A DNA stretch of 64,000 nt from Hyphomicrobiales bacterium (GCA_930633495.1 CAKNFJ010000001.1:248001-312000), one strand, 5' to 3'. Positions 1-9,092 are shown, numbered from the stretch's first letter. Numbers and translations: made by a program. Notes: a model not told the origin generated them from the letters alone.

Positions 1-306
1 CTCGGCGCCGAAATCTTCAACGAGGCCGGTCTCGAGGCGGCACGCCTCTGCGCGATCAACGTGCTGGCGCAGGCCAAGGCGGCCCTCGACGGCGATCTCG
101 ACCGGATCGTGCGCTGCGTGCGCCTCGGCGGCTTCATCAACTCGGCTCCGCATTTCGCGGCACTGCCGGCGATCATGAACGGTGCCTCCGACCTGATGGT
201 CGAGATCCTCGGCGACAAGGGCCGCCATGCCCGCTCCACGGTGGGCGTCGCCGAGCTGCCGGCCGATGCCGCCGTCGAAGTCGAAGCGATGTTCGAGATC
301 ATCTGA
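1..306 (+). CDS. RidA family protein, C-terminal part (5' end outside window)
   Basis: Open from the first base of the window to TGA at 304-306, so only about 101 C-terminal residues are present. Visible family features are a central segment reading IVRCVRLGGFINSAPHF and the C-terminal GRHARSTVGVAELPADAAVE, typical of RidA/YjgF-like proteins of the roughly 150-residue alphaproteobacterial subgroup. RidA proteins hydrolyse reactive enamine/imine intermediates; the substrate cannot be told from this fragment. The stop overlaps the ATG of the next gene (TGATG), so it is probably the upstream member of a cotranscribed run that continues to the HIT gene. Confidence 0.85.
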   Translation, partial: LGAEIFNEAGLEAARLCAINVLAQAKAALDGDLDRIVRCVRLGGFINSAPHFAALPAIMNGASDLMVEILGDKGRHARSTVGVAELPADAAVEVEAMFEII

Positions 307-1082
307 TGTCCGGGACTGCCAAGAATGCCGGCCGGCCCGAGCTGGGCTGGCTGATCGCGCGGCCGATCGCGCATCGCGGCCTGCACGATCTCGCCGCCGG
401 CGTGATCGAGAACAGCGCGTCCGCGGCGCAGGCAGCCATCGCCGGCGACTTCGGCATCGAATGCGACGTGCAGCTCACCGCCGACGGCGAAGCGGTCGTA
501 TTCCATGACTATGTGCTGGACCGGCTGACCGGCGAAAGCGGCGCGGTCGTCGATCGCAAGGCCGACGCGCTCTCCGCCATCACGCTCAAGGGCGGCGGCG
601 ACACCATCCCGACCTTGCCGGCCTTTCTCGACCTGATCGGCGGGCGCGTTCCGCTCGTCATCGAGATCAAGAGCCGCTTCGACGGCAATCTCGCCCTGAC
701 GCGCCGGACGGTCGAGATCGTTGCCGGCTACAAGAGCCACCCGATCGTGATCAAGTCCTTCGATCCCGCAATCGTGACGGCCCTGCGCGACCTCGCGCCA
801 GAGATTCCGCGCGGCATCGTGGCGATGAACGCCTATGATTACGGCGATTACGACAGCCTCTCGCCGGCCCGGAAGCATGCCCTCGCCAATCTCCTGCACT
901 TCACCGAGAGCCAGCCGCATTTCCTGTCCTGGAAAGTCGCGGATCTGGAGAGTGCTGCGCCCTATCTCTGCCGCAACGCGCTCGGGATGCCGCTGATGAG
1001 CTGGACCGTGCGCACACCGGAAGAGCGCCAGCGGGCAGCGGCTTTCGCCGACCAGATGGTCTTCGAGGGCTTTCGCCCTTGA
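306..1082 (+). CDS. cytoplasmic glycerophosphodiester phosphodiesterase (UgpQ-like)
   Basis: A 258-residue protein of the GDPD family. It shows the N-terminal catalytic signature AHRGLHD (about residues 22-28), then IECDVQLTADGEAVVFHDY, which carries the Glu/Asp metal ligands and the second His. It has no signal peptide, so it should be cytoplasmic, like UgpQ, hydrolysing glycerophosphodiesters to glycerol-3-phosphate and an alcohol. The ATG overlaps the RidA stop and its own stop overlaps the next start, which indicates translational coupling. A second, exported GDPD lies at 23921-25069. Confidence 0.9.
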   Translation: MSGTAKNAGRPELGWLIARPIAHRGLHDLAAGVIENSASAAQAAIAGDFGIECDVQLTADGEAVVFHDYVLDRLTGESGAVVDRKADALSAITLKGGGDTIPTLPAFLDLIGGRVPLVIEIKSRFDGNLALTRRTVEIVAGYKSHPIVIKSFDPAIVTALRDLAPEIPRGIVAMNAYDYGDYDSLSPARKHALANLLHFTESQPHFLSWKVADLESAAPYLCRNALGMPLMSWTVRTPEERQRAAAFADQMVFEGFRP

Positions 1083-2314
1083 GCGAGGCCCAGCGCGACG
1101 GTCTCAGCCTTCGCGTAGCGACCTCGCTCATGGCCGTCCCGGCAGGCGCATGGAATGCCTGCGCCAATCCCCATGCCTTGCTGGACGCTGTCTCAGTGTC
1201 CAGCGCCAGCGCCGACGCGGCGCCCGACCGGGACAACCCCTTCGTCAGCCATGAATTCCTGAGCGCGCTGGAAGAGAGCGGCTGCATCGGCGGCCGCAGC
1301 GGCTGGTCGCCGGCCTATCTTCTCGTCGAGGATGGCGCGGGCCGGTTGCTCGCCGCCGCGCCGAGCTTTCTCAAGAGCCATAGCCAGGGCGAGTATGTGT
1401 TCGATCATGGCTGGGCCGACGCTTACGAACGGGCCGGCGGGCGCTACTACCCCAAGCTCCAGGTCGCCGCGCCCTTCACCCCCGCGACGGGGCCGCGCCT
1501 GCTGGTTGCCGATGGGCCGCGCGCCGACGAAGCCCGGACGACGCTGATCGCCGGGCTGGACGCCTTGCGCTCGCAGACGCAATCCTCCTCGGTTCATGTC
1601 ACCTTCGCGCAGGAACCGGACGTCTCGGCCCTGAGGCAGGCCGGCTATCTGGAACGCAACGACCTGCAGTTCCATTGGCAGAACGAAGGCTTCGGCGCCT
1701 ATGACGACTTTCTGGCGACTCTGGCCTCGCGCAAGCGCAAGGCGCTGAAGCGCGAACGGCGCGAAGCGCTTGTCGCCGGCATCACCATCGAGGCGCTATC
1801 GGGCAGAGACCTGACCGAAGCGGTGTGGGACGATTTCTTCGCCTTCTATGAGGACACCGGCTCGCGCAAATGGGGGCGGCCCTATCTCAATCGAGCGTTC
1901 TTCTCGCGCGTCGGAGCGGCGATGGGCGAGCGCATCGTGCTGATCATGGCGAAGCGTGCCGGACGCTACATTGCCGGTGCCATCAACTTCCGGGGTGCGA
2001 ATACCCTCTACGGCCGCAACTGGGGCTGTATCGAGGATCATCCCTTCCTGCATTTCGAGGTCTGCTATCATCAGGCCATCGACTACGCGATCGCACACGG
2101 CCTTGCCCGCGTCGAGGCCGGGGCGCAGGGGGAGCACAAGCTCGCGCGCGGCTATCGGCCCGTCATCACCCGCTCGCTGCATCACATCGCCGATCCGGGG
2201 TTGCGCCGGCCGGTCGCCACCTATCTGGCGCAGGAGCGGGAGCAGATCGCCGCGGCGCAGGCCGCACTCGCCGCGGAAACACCTTTCCGCAAGACGGAAA
2301 CGTACGATGACTGA
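1079..2314 (+). CDS. GNAT/FemAB-like acyltransferase (COG3146-type)
   Basis: A 411-residue protein with long matches to the peptidoglycan-biosynthesis-like / DUF482 GNAT family: NPFVSHEFLSALEESG, KSHSQGEYVFDHGWADAYER and, near the end, EAGAQGEHKLARGYRP. The fold is related to FemAB aminoacyltransferases, but the substrate is unknown. I take the TTG at 1079, which overlaps the preceding stop, because family similarity begins before the internal ATG at 1130. That ATG, giving a protein 17 residues shorter, is the alternative. It sits inside the RidA-GDPD-HIT run with overlapping ends. Confidence 0.85.
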   Translation: MSEAQRDGLSLRVATSLMAVPAGAWNACANPHALLDAVSVSSASADAAPDRDNPFVSHEFLSALEESGCIGGRSGWSPAYLLVEDGAGRLLAAAPSFLKSHSQGEYVFDHGWADAYERAGGRYYPKLQVAAPFTPATGPRLLVADGPRADEARTTLIAGLDALRSQTQSSSVHVTFAQEPDVSALRQAGYLERNDLQFHWQNEGFGAYDDFLATLASRKRKALKRERREALVAGITIEALSGRDLTEAVWDDFFAFYEDTGSRKWGRPYLNRAFFSRVGAAMGERIVLIMAKRAGRYIAGAINFRGANTLYGRNWGCIEDHPFLHFEVCYHQAIDYAIAHGLARVEAGAQGEHKLARGYRPVITRSLHHIADPGLRRPVATYLAQEREQIAAAQAALAAETPFRKTETYDD

Positions 2315-3083
2315 CGTCCTGCCCGCCAAGGCGGCACCGATCTCCCCGATCTTCTGCGACGATGCCACCCTCGGCTACCGACGCAGCCTCACCGATTTCT
2401 CGGCCCCGCTGCAGCTCGACGACAGCTATCGGCTGGCACACCTGCCGCTGGTCGCACCCGCCCATCCCGGCGTGATCGCCCGCCGCGAGGGCAAGTTCTA
2501 CGAGATGGGCCGGCATCCCCGCGTGTTCTCGCTGGTGCTGCCGGTCGACGACAGCGCGTTGCGGGCCTCGCCCGCCTTTCTCGCGCTGGAAGACGAGCTC
2601 AGGACATCGCCCTTCGCCGACAAGGTCGCCTGGGAGATCCTACCGGAGCGCCGCGACAGGCTGCATGCGACCGTCTGCGGCTCGCTCGGGACCGAAGAGG
2701 CGCCGGCAACCCCGCAGGCCACGCGCCACGCGCTCGGCCGAATCCGACCCTTCGCCGTCGAGCTACGCGGATTGTTTTCCGGGAACGTCAATCGCGGCCG
2801 GCTCTATCTCGCCGTCTATCCCGAGAAGCGCGATGGCGCGAACATGCTGCAGGCGGTGCAGGCGGCGTTCGGGCGCCCGCCGGGCGATCTCTGGCTCGTC
2901 GGCCTCTACAACCTCAAGGACGACCTCGACGCCACCGAGACGGCGGCGCTCGCGGATATCGTCGCACGCTGGTGGAACCGGCCGCTGCTGCGGTTCACGG
3001 CGACGGCGCTGCAGGTGATGAGCGCCTGCGACGACCTCGTATTCGACGGCGCGGTGGAGGGGACCCTGCCGCTCGGCGCCTGA
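2307..3083 (+). CDS. unknown protein, weakly 2H-phosphoesterase-like
   Basis: A 258-residue cytoplasmic protein I do not recognise with certainty. The ATG at 2307 overlaps the previous gene by 8 bases. Around residues 115-125 it has RLHATVCG, resembling the first HxT motif of 2H (LigT-like) phosphoesterases, followed by a strand-like segment FAVELRGLFSGNVNRGRLYL. Where a second HxT would be expected the sequence reads LLRFTATALQVM, with no histidine. It may therefore be a degenerate or divergent 2H protein; this is inference. Overlap with its neighbours suggests shared expression with the acyltransferase gene. Confidence 0.65.
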   Translation: MTDVLPAKAAPISPIFCDDATLGYRRSLTDFSAPLQLDDSYRLAHLPLVAPAHPGVIARREGKFYEMGRHPRVFSLVLPVDDSALRASPAFLALEDELRTSPFADKVAWEILPERRDRLHATVCGSLGTEEAPATPQATRHALGRIRPFAVELRGLFSGNVNRGRLYLAVYPEKRDGANMLQAVQAAFGRPPGDLWLVGLYNLKDDLDATETAALADIVARWWNRPLLRFTATALQVMSACDDLVFDGAVEGTLPLGA

Positions 3084-3170
3084 CGCGGACGGGGTCGGCT
3101 TTCGCGCGCTTGACGCCCCTGCCCGGCCGCCACAGGTTCAGCGTTCCGCTTCCAAGCCATCGGAACCGCC

Positions 3171-3599
3171 ATGACCGCCTATGATCCGTCCAACGTCTTC
3201 GCCAAGATCCTGCGCGGCGAGCTGCCGTCCCACACCGTCTATGAGGATGCCGAGACGATCGCGATCATGGACATCATGCCCCGCGCCGACGGGCATGTGC
3301 TGGTGGTTCCAAAGACGCCCTGCCGGAATGTCTTCGACGCGCCGGCCGATGCCCTGAAGGCGGTCGCGCTGACGACGCAGAAGCTGGCGCGCGCGGTGAA
3401 GGCCGCCTTTGCGGCCGAGGGCGTCACGATCCAGCAGTTCAACGAGGCGGCCGGCGGCCAGGTCGTGTTCCATCTGCATGTCCACGTCATGCCGCGCTTC
3501 GACGGCGTGGCGCTGCGTCCGCACACCGGCGCCATGGAGAAGAACGAGGTGCTCGCCAGCAATGCCGAGAAAATTCGCGAGGCCCTGAAAAAAATCTGA
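3171..3599 (+). CDS. HIT family nucleotide hydrolase (HinT-like)
   Basis: A 142-residue protein with the family's diagnostic histidine triad, VVFHLHVHVMPRF, near residues 97-109. The N-terminal part reads NVFAKILRGELPSHTVYED, standard for bacterial HinT-type proteins. These hydrolyse adenosine phosphoramidates and acyl-adenylates through the central His. It follows the upstream gene by 87 bases and closes the 5' gene run of the window. Confidence 0.93.
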   Translation: MTAYDPSNVFAKILRGELPSHTVYEDAETIAIMDIMPRADGHVLVVPKTPCRNVFDAPADALKAVALTTQKLARAVKAAFAAEGVTIQQFNEAAGGQVVFHLHVHVMPRFDGVALRPHTGAMEKNEVLASNAEKIREALKKI

Positions 3600-3606
3600 A
3601 GGGCCA

Positions 3607-3633
3607 TGTCACAACAGAGCAGGCTGGCTCGTC
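3607..3633 (+). promoter_or_regulatory. candidate ECF41 sigma-factor promoter
   Basis: TGTCACA at 3607-3613 is followed after 16 bases by CGTC at 3630-3633. This matches the published ECF41 promoter consensus as I remember it (TGTCACA, about 16 bp, CGTC). It stands 17 bases before the ATG of the carboxymuconolactone decarboxylase gene, whose neighbour encodes an ECF41 sigma factor, so autoregulation of the pair is the simple reading. A second CGTC at 3638-3641 would give an unfavourable spacing. Confidence 0.7.
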
Positions 3634-3649
3634 TTGTCGTCATCAACCG

Positions 3650-4126
3650 ATGGAGAAGACAGTGAACAAGCGCCTCAACCCCTATACTGCCGCCCCGGAA
3701 GCGGTGAAGCCGCTGCTCGCGCTCGAGGAATCGATCAAGAACTCCGGTCTCGAATACAGCCTGATCGAGCTGGTGAAGATGCGCGCCTCCCAGATCAATG
3801 GTTGCGCCTATTGCCTGCACATGCACTCGGCCGATGCCCGCAAGGCCGGCGAGAGCGAAGCGCGGCTCTATCTGCTCAGCGCCTGGCGCGAATCTGAGCT
3901 CTACAGCCCGCGCGAGCGCGCCGCCCTGGCCTGGACCGAGGCACTCACGCTGCTGCCGCAAACCCATGCGCCGGATGGCGACTACGAGGAGGCCTTGCGC
4001 CATTTCGGAGCCGAGGAGATGGTGAAGCTCACGCTGCTGATCGGCACGATCAATGTCTGGAACCGGATCGCGGTCGGCTTCCGCTCGCACCATCCCAACG
4101 ACCGGGCCCCGAAAGTCGCCGCCTAG
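3650..4126 (+). CDS. carboxymuconolactone decarboxylase / AhpD-like protein
   Basis: A 158-residue protein of the CMD/AhpD fold. It carries the redox motif as ASQINGCAYCLHMHSADAR (about residues 46-64), that is C-x-x-C followed by the conserved histidine seen in alkylhydroperoxidase-type members. Its likely role is peroxide or aldehyde detoxification; the substrate is unknown. It lies 24 bases before the ECF41 sigma gene and behind the candidate ECF41 promoter. That is the known genomic pairing of ECF41 factors with CMD, oxidoreductase or epimerase proteins. GTG at 3662 is an alternative start. Confidence 0.9.
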   Translation: MEKTVNKRLNPYTAAPEAVKPLLALEESIKNSGLEYSLIELVKMRASQINGCAYCLHMHSADARKAGESEARLYLLSAWRESELYSPRERAALAWTEALTLLPQTHAPDGDYEEALRHFGAEEMVKLTLLIGTINVWNRIAVGFRSHHPNDRAPKVAA

Positions 4127-4150
4127 CAATATCCTCAAGCACGGGAATTC

Positions 4151-5038
4151 ATGACGGACGTCACCGCCGGCTTCGAGGCGCATCGGTCCTATCTGACTCG
4201 CCTCGCCTATCGCATGCTCGGCTCGCTCAGCGACGCCGAGGATGTGGTGCAGGACGCCTGGTTGCGCTGGCACGCTTCCGCTCCGGAGGCGCTGGCCAGT
4301 CCGCGCGCCTGGCTCGGGCGCGTGGTGACACGGCTCTGCCTCGACCTGATGAAATCGGCGCGGCGGCGGCGCGAGACCTATGTCGGCGCCTGGTTGCCGG
4401 AGCCATTGATCGAGGAGATCGGCGGCGCCTCAGGCAACGAAGACGGCCTCGATGTTCCCTATGTGCTCCAACTCGCCCTGGAGCGCCTGTCGCCTCTGGA
4501 GCGTGCCGCTTTCCTGCTCCACGACGTCTTCGACCTGCCCTTCCCCGAGATCGCCGATACGCTCGGGCGCAGCGAGGCGGCTTGCCGGCAGCTCGTCTCA
4601 CGGGCGCGGCAGCACGCACGGCAGGACGGTCCGCGTCATCCGCTCTCGGCCGAGGCGGCGCGGCGCTATGCCACTGCCTTCTTCGAGGCCGCCCATAGCA
4701 CCGACCCGACCGCGTTGAAGGGGCTGCTCGCGCAGGATGCCGTGCTGCACGGCGATGGCGGCGGCAAGGCGAACTCGGTGCTGAACCCGATTTTCGGCAA
4801 CGAGAAGATCGGCCGCTTCTTCGCCGGGCTGGCGCGCAAGCCCGAGCAACAGGGCTTCGTCGCGCGCTACGAACCGGTGCTGATCAACGGTATGTCGGGC
4901 TACATCAGCGCCGAAACCGATACGGAGCAGGCGGTGGTGCTCGATATCCGCGACGGGTTGGTCCAGGCGATCTATGTCATCCGCAATCCGGACAAGCTCG
5001 GTCCGGTGCGGGAGCGCCTTGCCGCCGGCAAAAACTAG
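4151..5038 (+). CDS. ECF41-type RNA polymerase sigma factor (SigJ-like)
   Basis: A 295-residue sigma factor with region 2 (YRMLGSLSDAEDVVQDAWLRW, about residues 19-39), region 4 (LSPLERAAFLLHDVFDLPF and following HTH, about 112-155) and a C-terminal SnoaL-like extension. The three ECF41 hallmarks are all present: WLPEP in the linker, DGGGK at about residue 204, and NPDK near the C terminus. In this group the extension acts as a built-in regulator in place of a separate anti-sigma factor, and none is seen nearby. It is cotranscribed with the CMD gene. Its 3' end overlaps the convergent azlD stop by 4 bases. Confidence 0.95.
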   Translation: MTDVTAGFEAHRSYLTRLAYRMLGSLSDAEDVVQDAWLRWHASAPEALASPRAWLGRVVTRLCLDLMKSARRRRETYVGAWLPEPLIEEIGGASGNEDGLDVPYVLQLALERLSPLERAAFLLHDVFDLPFPEIADTLGRSEAACRQLVSRARQHARQDGPRHPLSAEAARRYATAFFEAAHSTDPTALKGLLAQDAVLHGDGGGKANSVLNPIFGNEKIGRFFAGLARKPEQQGFVARYEPVLINGMSGYISAETDTEQAVVLDIRDGLVQAIYVIRNPDKLGPVRERLAAGKN

Positions 5039-5397
5039 ACCGCCCCAAACAACCAGACGCCGCCAATCAGCACGAACTCGCCGGCCAGCACGGCCAGCAT
5101 CAGCCGCCGGCGGCTGATGGCGATCACGGCGACGGCGGCTGCAAGCGCCGCAATTCGCACGAACAGCGGCGCATGCGCCAGCGCGCCCGGCGGCGACACG
5201 ATCAGCTTGGCGACGATGCCGGCGAGCAGTGCCGTCGCCACCGCCCTCACCCATTCGAGCAGCGGCGAGTCGGCGGCGAGCCCGCGCGCAAAACCGACGG
5301 CGAGCCAGCGCCAGATCTCGGTCGGCAGCACCGCGAAGAGCAGAAGCGCGAGATAAGGCCAGAGCGGCCCGTCGAGCAGTGCGATCGGCTGGGTCAT
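5035..5397 (-). CDS. azlD: AzlD family branched-chain amino-acid export subunit
   Basis: A 120-residue, very hydrophobic protein with about four membrane segments, beginning MTQPIALLDGPLWPYLALLL. Size and hydropathy fit AzlD, the small partner of AzlC in BrnFE/AzlCD-type exporters. The ATG overlaps the azlC stop by 4 bases (5394-5397), the usual coupled arrangement. A longer open frame upstream exists only as out-of-frame overlap with azlC and is not used. Confidence 0.85.
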   Translation of the reverse strand: MTQPIALLDGPLWPYLALLLFAVLPTEIWRWLAVGFARGLAADSPLLEWVRAVATALLAGIVAKLIVSPPGALAHAPLFVRIAALAAAVAVIAISRRRLMLAVLAGEFVLIGGVWLFGAV

Positions 5398-6119
5398 GCG
5401 ATCACCTTGCGCCGGCGACCGACCATGAAGGCGATGCTGCCGGCGACGAGCCCGGCGACGATCAGGTCGAAACCACCCCCGATGAAGCGCTCGCAGACCG
5501 GCGCGAGGGCCAACCCCAGCACCAATGCGATGACATCGCCGCGATGGCGCAAGCCGGCCGTCAGCGAAATCAGGAAGAAGATCGGCGTCAGGCACAGCAG
5601 CCCGGCGGCGAAGGGAAGCGGCAGCGTGTCGAGCAGGTAGTAGCCGGCGAAGGTGCCGACCGAGCTCACCGCCATGCAGGTGTTGGCGAAGCCGAGGAAA
5701 TAAGCGACGCGCTGGTGGACCGGAATGCCCGGCAGCCGGCGCAGCCCCTCGGTCCATGCCGTCACGGCGACGTAATGCGAGAGGAACAGCTGCTGCCAGA
5801 TGCTCTGGCCCGGGCGGCGCAGCAGCGGCAGGATCGCCATCGTCATCGGCAGGAAGCGCAGCGAGGCGAAGGCGATGGCGATCGCAATCGCGCTCCAGGC
5901 GGCGCCGGCGGCGATCGAGGCGAAGAACAGCACCTGCGAGGGGCCGGCCCAGACCAGGATGGTCGAAAGCACGGCGACATCGACCGGATAGCCGACATCG
6001 CGAGCAAGAGAGCCGATGCCGATCAATCCGAAGCCGACGATCCAGGCCGGAAGCAGCAGCGCATCGCGCATGCCGGCCAGCGCCACGCGCTGCCAGCTCC
6101 AGTCTGCGGATACGCTCAT
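5394..6119 (-). CDS. azlC: AzlC family branched-chain amino-acid permease
   Basis: A 241-residue membrane protein of the AzlC/YgaZ family. A typical segment is VLVWAGPSQVLFFASIAAG-like (about residues 50-70), and many hydrophobic helices run to the C terminus. Together with AzlD it should export branched-chain amino acids or related compounds. I start at the ATG at 6119 (MSVSADWSWQRVALAGMRDA), which matches the family length; the frame is open 18 codons further upstream. It runs on the minus strand, convergent with the sigma gene. Confidence 0.88.
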   Translation of the reverse strand: MSVSADWSWQRVALAGMRDALLLPAWIVGFGLIGIGSLARDVGYPVDVAVLSTILVWAGPSQVLFFASIAAGAAWSAIAIAIAFASLRFLPMTMAILPLLRRPGQSIWQQLFLSHYVAVTAWTEGLRRLPGIPVHQRVAYFLGFANTCMAVSSVGTFAGYYLLDTLPLPFAAGLLCLTPIFFLISLTAGLRHRGDVIALVLGLALAPVCERFIGGGFDLIVAGLVAGSIAFMVGRRRKVIA

Positions 6120-6144
6120 GAAAACATCGCTGCGAGCAGCCCCG

Positions 6145-6177
6145 GAAAACAAATCAGCCCGCGCAGGACGCACGGGC
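6145..6177 (-). terminator. probable terminator of the clpS-clpA-small gene unit
   Basis: On the minus strand GCCCGTGC pairs with GCGCGGGC around a 5-base loop (6157-6177, one mismatch). The sequence TGATTTGTTTT follows. It lies after the 95-residue gene and before azlC, where the unit should end. Confidence 0.5.
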
Positions 6178-6268
6178 CTTTCAATTCCTATGGCTTACCC
6201 CACGCGGGCTCGCCAAGCTTCCGGAAGGGGGAACGGCCCTGCGCGGTCCGCAGAGCCGCAGGCGGCGC

Positions 6269-6556
6269 TCAGCCCTTGCCGCCCTTCATCGCCATGCTGA
6301 ACAGCTCGTTGCCGAAGTCGATCAGCTCCTTCGGGATGCCGCCGACCGACTTGATGCCGAGATAGATCAGATAGATGAAGGCCGGCACCAGAATCCAGCC
6401 CAGTACCTCCTCGAAGATCTTACGGCGCCGGCGGCGGCGATCGCGCTTCTCGAACCAGCCCAGCTTCTCCTTCGTCCGCCGCGCCGGCACCTCGGCCTGC
6501 GGCGCGACATCGCCGGTCTCTGCCGCAAGGGCAGCGGATTTCCGTTTGAACAACAC
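6269..6556 (-). CDS. small single-span membrane protein, unknown
   Basis: A 95-residue protein with an N-terminal charged region containing a block of arginines (EKRDRRRRRRKIFEEVLGW, about residues 36-54). One clear membrane helix follows (ILVPAFIYLIYLGIKSVGG, about 55-73), then a short tail. Positive residues before the helix suggest that the N terminus is cytoplasmic. It begins only 4 bases after the clpA stop, so it is probably cotranscribed with clpS-clpA. No function can be assigned. Confidence 0.7.
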   Translation of the reverse strand: MLFKRKSAALAAETGDVAPQAEVPARRTKEKLGWFEKRDRRRRRRKIFEEVLGWILVPAFIYLIYLGIKSVGGIPKELIDFGNELFSMAMKGGKG

Positions 6557-6560
6557 GTTC

Positions 6561-9092
6561 TTACGCCTTCGTCAGCGGAACCTTGGGAACGGTGCGAACC
6601 GCACGCCCTGATACCTTGGCCGAGGGCCCCGCGCCATCGTCCGGCCCGGCGTCGCCCTTCGTGCCCTTGCGGGGCGAGCCCTTCGTCCCCTTGCCGTTGG
6701 CCGCGGCCTTGGCGCGCGGCTTGGGCGCCCGCTTGGCCGTTGCCGCCTCGACATCCTTCTCCGGCTTGGGCCTGGCCGGCCCGTCGGGGAATTCGAGGCC
6801 GAGCACCTTGATGCCGGTCTCGGACTGGACCACGACGACCTTGACGGCGCCGCCATTCTTGAGGCGCCCGAACAGCACCTCGTCGGCTAGCGGCGTCTTG
6901 ATGGTCTGCTGGATCAGCCGGGCCATCGGCCTGGCGCCCATCGCCTCGTCATAGCCGTTTTCGACCAGCCATTCGCGCGCCTCATCGGAGAGCTCGATGG
7001 TGACGTTGCGGTCGGCGAGCTGGGCCTCGAGCTGGAGCACGAACTTGTCGACGACGCGCGCGACGACGTTCTTCGGCAGGTGGCCGAAGGAGATCGTGGC
7101 GTCGAGACGGTTGCGGAACTCCGGCGCGAACAGCTTGTTGATCGCCTCGGTGTCGTCGCCCTCGCGCTTCGTCCGGGTGAAGCCATAGGCGTTGCGGGCC
7201 ATGTCGGCAGCGCCGGCATTGGTCGTCATGATCAGGATGACGTTCCTGAAATCGACCTGCTTGCCGTTGTTGTCGGTCAGCTTGCCGTGGTCCATCACCT
7301 GCAGGAGGATGTTGAACAGATCGGGATGAGCCTTCTCGATCTCGTCGAGCAGCAGCACGCTGTGCGGATGCTGGTCGATCTGGTCGGTCAGCAGGCCGCC
7401 CTGGTCGAAGCCGACATAGCCGGGAGGCGCGCCGATCAGCCGCGAAACGGTGTGGCGCTCCATATATTCCGACATGTCGAAGCGGATCAGCTCGACGCCG
7501 AGCGAGGAGGCGAGCTGGCGCGCGACCTCCGTCTTGCCGACGCCCGTCGGCCCGGCGAAGAGGTAGCAGCCGATCGGCTTCTCGCCGTCGCGCAAACCGG
7601 CACGCGCCAGCTTGATCGAGGAGGACAGCGCCTCGATCGCCTTCTCCTGACCATAGACCGAGCGCTTGAGCGTCTGCTCGAGATTGCGCAGCACCTCGGC
7701 ATCGTCCTTGGAGACGGTCTTGGCCGGAATGCGGGCCATGGTGGAGACCGCGACCTCGACCTCCTTCACACCGATGGTCTTCTTGCGCTTGTTCTCGGGC
7801 AGGAGCATCTGGGACGCGCCGGTCTCGTCGATGACGTCGATCGCCTTGTCCGGCAGCTTGCGGTCATGGATATAGCGCGCCGACAGCTCCACCGCCGCCT
7901 TGATGGCGTCGTTGGTGTAGCGCAGCTTGTGGAACTCCTCGAAATAGGGCTTCAGCCCCTTCAGGATCTCGATGGTGTCCGGGATCGACGGCTCGTTGAC
8001 GTCGATCTTCTGGAAGCGGCGCACCAGCGCCCGGTCCTTCTCGAAATACTGGCGGTATTCCTTGTAGGTGGTCGAGCCGATGCAGCGCAGCGTGCCGGAG
8101 GCGAGCGCGGGTTTCAGCAGGTTCGAAGCGTCCATCGCACCGCCCGAGGTCGCACCGGCGCCGATCACCGTATGGATCTCGTCGATGAACATGATCGCCT
8201 TGGGGTGCTGCTCGATCTCCTTCATCACCTGCTTGAGGCGCTCCTCGAAGTCGCCGCGATAGCGGGTGCCGGCGAGCAGCGTGCCCATGTCGAGCGAGAA
8301 GACCGTCGCGTCCTTCAGCACCTCGGGCACCTCGCCGCGGGTGATCTTGAGCGCGAGGCCCTCTGCGATCGCCGTCTTGCCGACGCCGGGATCGCCGACC
8401 AGCAGCGGGTTGTTCTTCTGGCGGCGGCAGAGGATCTGGATCGTGCGCTGCACCTCGGCCTCGCGGCCGATCAGCGGATCGATGCGCCCGTCCTTCGCCT
8501 TCCGATTCAGGTTGACGCAGTAAGCCTCTAGGGCGCTTTCCTTTTTCTTCTTGTCCTTGTCTTCGTTGCCGGTCTGCTCGGAGCGCTGCTCGGAGCGCTG
8601 CGGCTCGCCCTCCTCCTCGGCGCCGCGCACCGGCCGGGCCTCGCTGGCGCCGGGGCGCTTGGCGATGCCGTGGCTGATGTAGTTGACCGCGTCGTAGCGG
8701 GTCATGTCCTGCTCCTGCAGGAAATAGGCGGCGTGGCTCTCGCGCTCGGCGAACATCGCGACGAGCACGTTGGCGCCCGTCACCTCCTCGCGGCCCGACG
8801 ACTGGACATGGATGACCGCGCGCTGGATCACGCGCTGGAAGCCAGCCGTCGGCTTGGAATCGTCGCGCCCGTCGGTGACGAGATTTGTCAGCTCCGAGTC
8901 GATGTAGTCGACGAGATTGCGCCGCAGCAGGTCGAGATCGACGCTGCAGGCGCGCATGACGGCGGCCGCGTCCTGATCGTCGACCAGGGCGAGCAGGAGA
9001 TGTTCGAGGGTGGCGTATTCGTGGCGGCGCTCATTGGCGAGTGCCAGAGCCCGGTGAAGCGCCTGTTCAAGACTGCGCGAGAAACTCGGCAA
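6561..9092 (-). CDS. clpA: ATP-dependent Clp protease ATPase subunit ClpA
   Basis: An 843-residue Hsp100 unfoldase. The N-domain starts [20 protein letters not shown]. First AAA module: Walker [12 protein letters not shown], Walker B IMFIDEIH. Second module: Walker [12 protein letters not shown], Walker [11 protein letters not shown]. It feeds substrates into ClpP. An acidic/lysine-rich linker follows the N-domain, and a roughly 70-residue Lys/Pro/Ala-rich tail makes it longer than E. coli ClpA. The loop preceding the [10 protein letters not shown] segment reads [12 protein letters not shown], so the ClpP-docking tripeptide appears as YGF. The start is TTG at 9092, set by family similarity. 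Confidence 0.96.
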   Translation of the reverse strand: MPSFSRSLEQALHRALALANERRHEYATLEHLLLALVDDQDAAAVMRACSVDLDLLRRNLVDYIDSELTNLVTDGRDDSKPTAGFQRVIQRAVIHVQSSGREEVTGANVLVAMFAERESHAAYFLQEQDMTRYDAVNYISHGIAKRPGASEARPVRGAEEEGEPQRSEQRSEQTGNEDKDKKKKESALEAYCVNLNRKAKDGRIDPLIGREAEVQRTIQILCRRQKNNPLLVGDPGVGKTAIAEGLALKITRGEVPEVLKDATVFSLDMGTLLAGTRYRGDFEERLKQVMKEIEQHPKAIMFIDEIHTVIGAGATSGGAMDASNLLKPALASGTLRCIGSTTYKEYRQYFEKDRALVRRFQKIDVNEPSIPDTIEILKGLKPYFEEFHKLRYTNDAIKAAVELSARYIHDRKLPDKAIDVIDETGASQMLLPENKRKKTIGVKEVEVAVSTMARIPAKTVSKDDAEVLRNLEQTLKRSVYGQEKAIEALSSSIKLARAGLRDGEKPIGCYLFAGPTGVGKTEVARQLASSLGVELIRFDMSEYMERHTVSRLIGAPPGYVGFDQGGLLTDQIDQHPHSVLLLDEIEKAHPDLFNILLQVMDHGKLTDNNGKQVDFRNVILIMTTNAGAADMARNAYGFTRTKREGDDTEAINKLFAPEFRNRLDATISFGHLPKNVVARVVDKFVLQLEAQLADRNVTIELSDEAREWLVENGYDEAMGARPMARLIQQTIKTPLADEVLFGRLKNGGAVKVVVVQSETGIKVLGLEFPDGPARPKPEKDVEAATAKRAPKPRAKAAANGKGTKGSPRKGTKGDAGPDDGAGPSAKVSGRAVRTVPKVPLTKA

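Noticed and set aside
7080..8531. 483-codon plus-strand frame opposite clpA
   Set aside because: Antisense of the AAA domains; rich in Asp, Arg and His as expected for such shadows.
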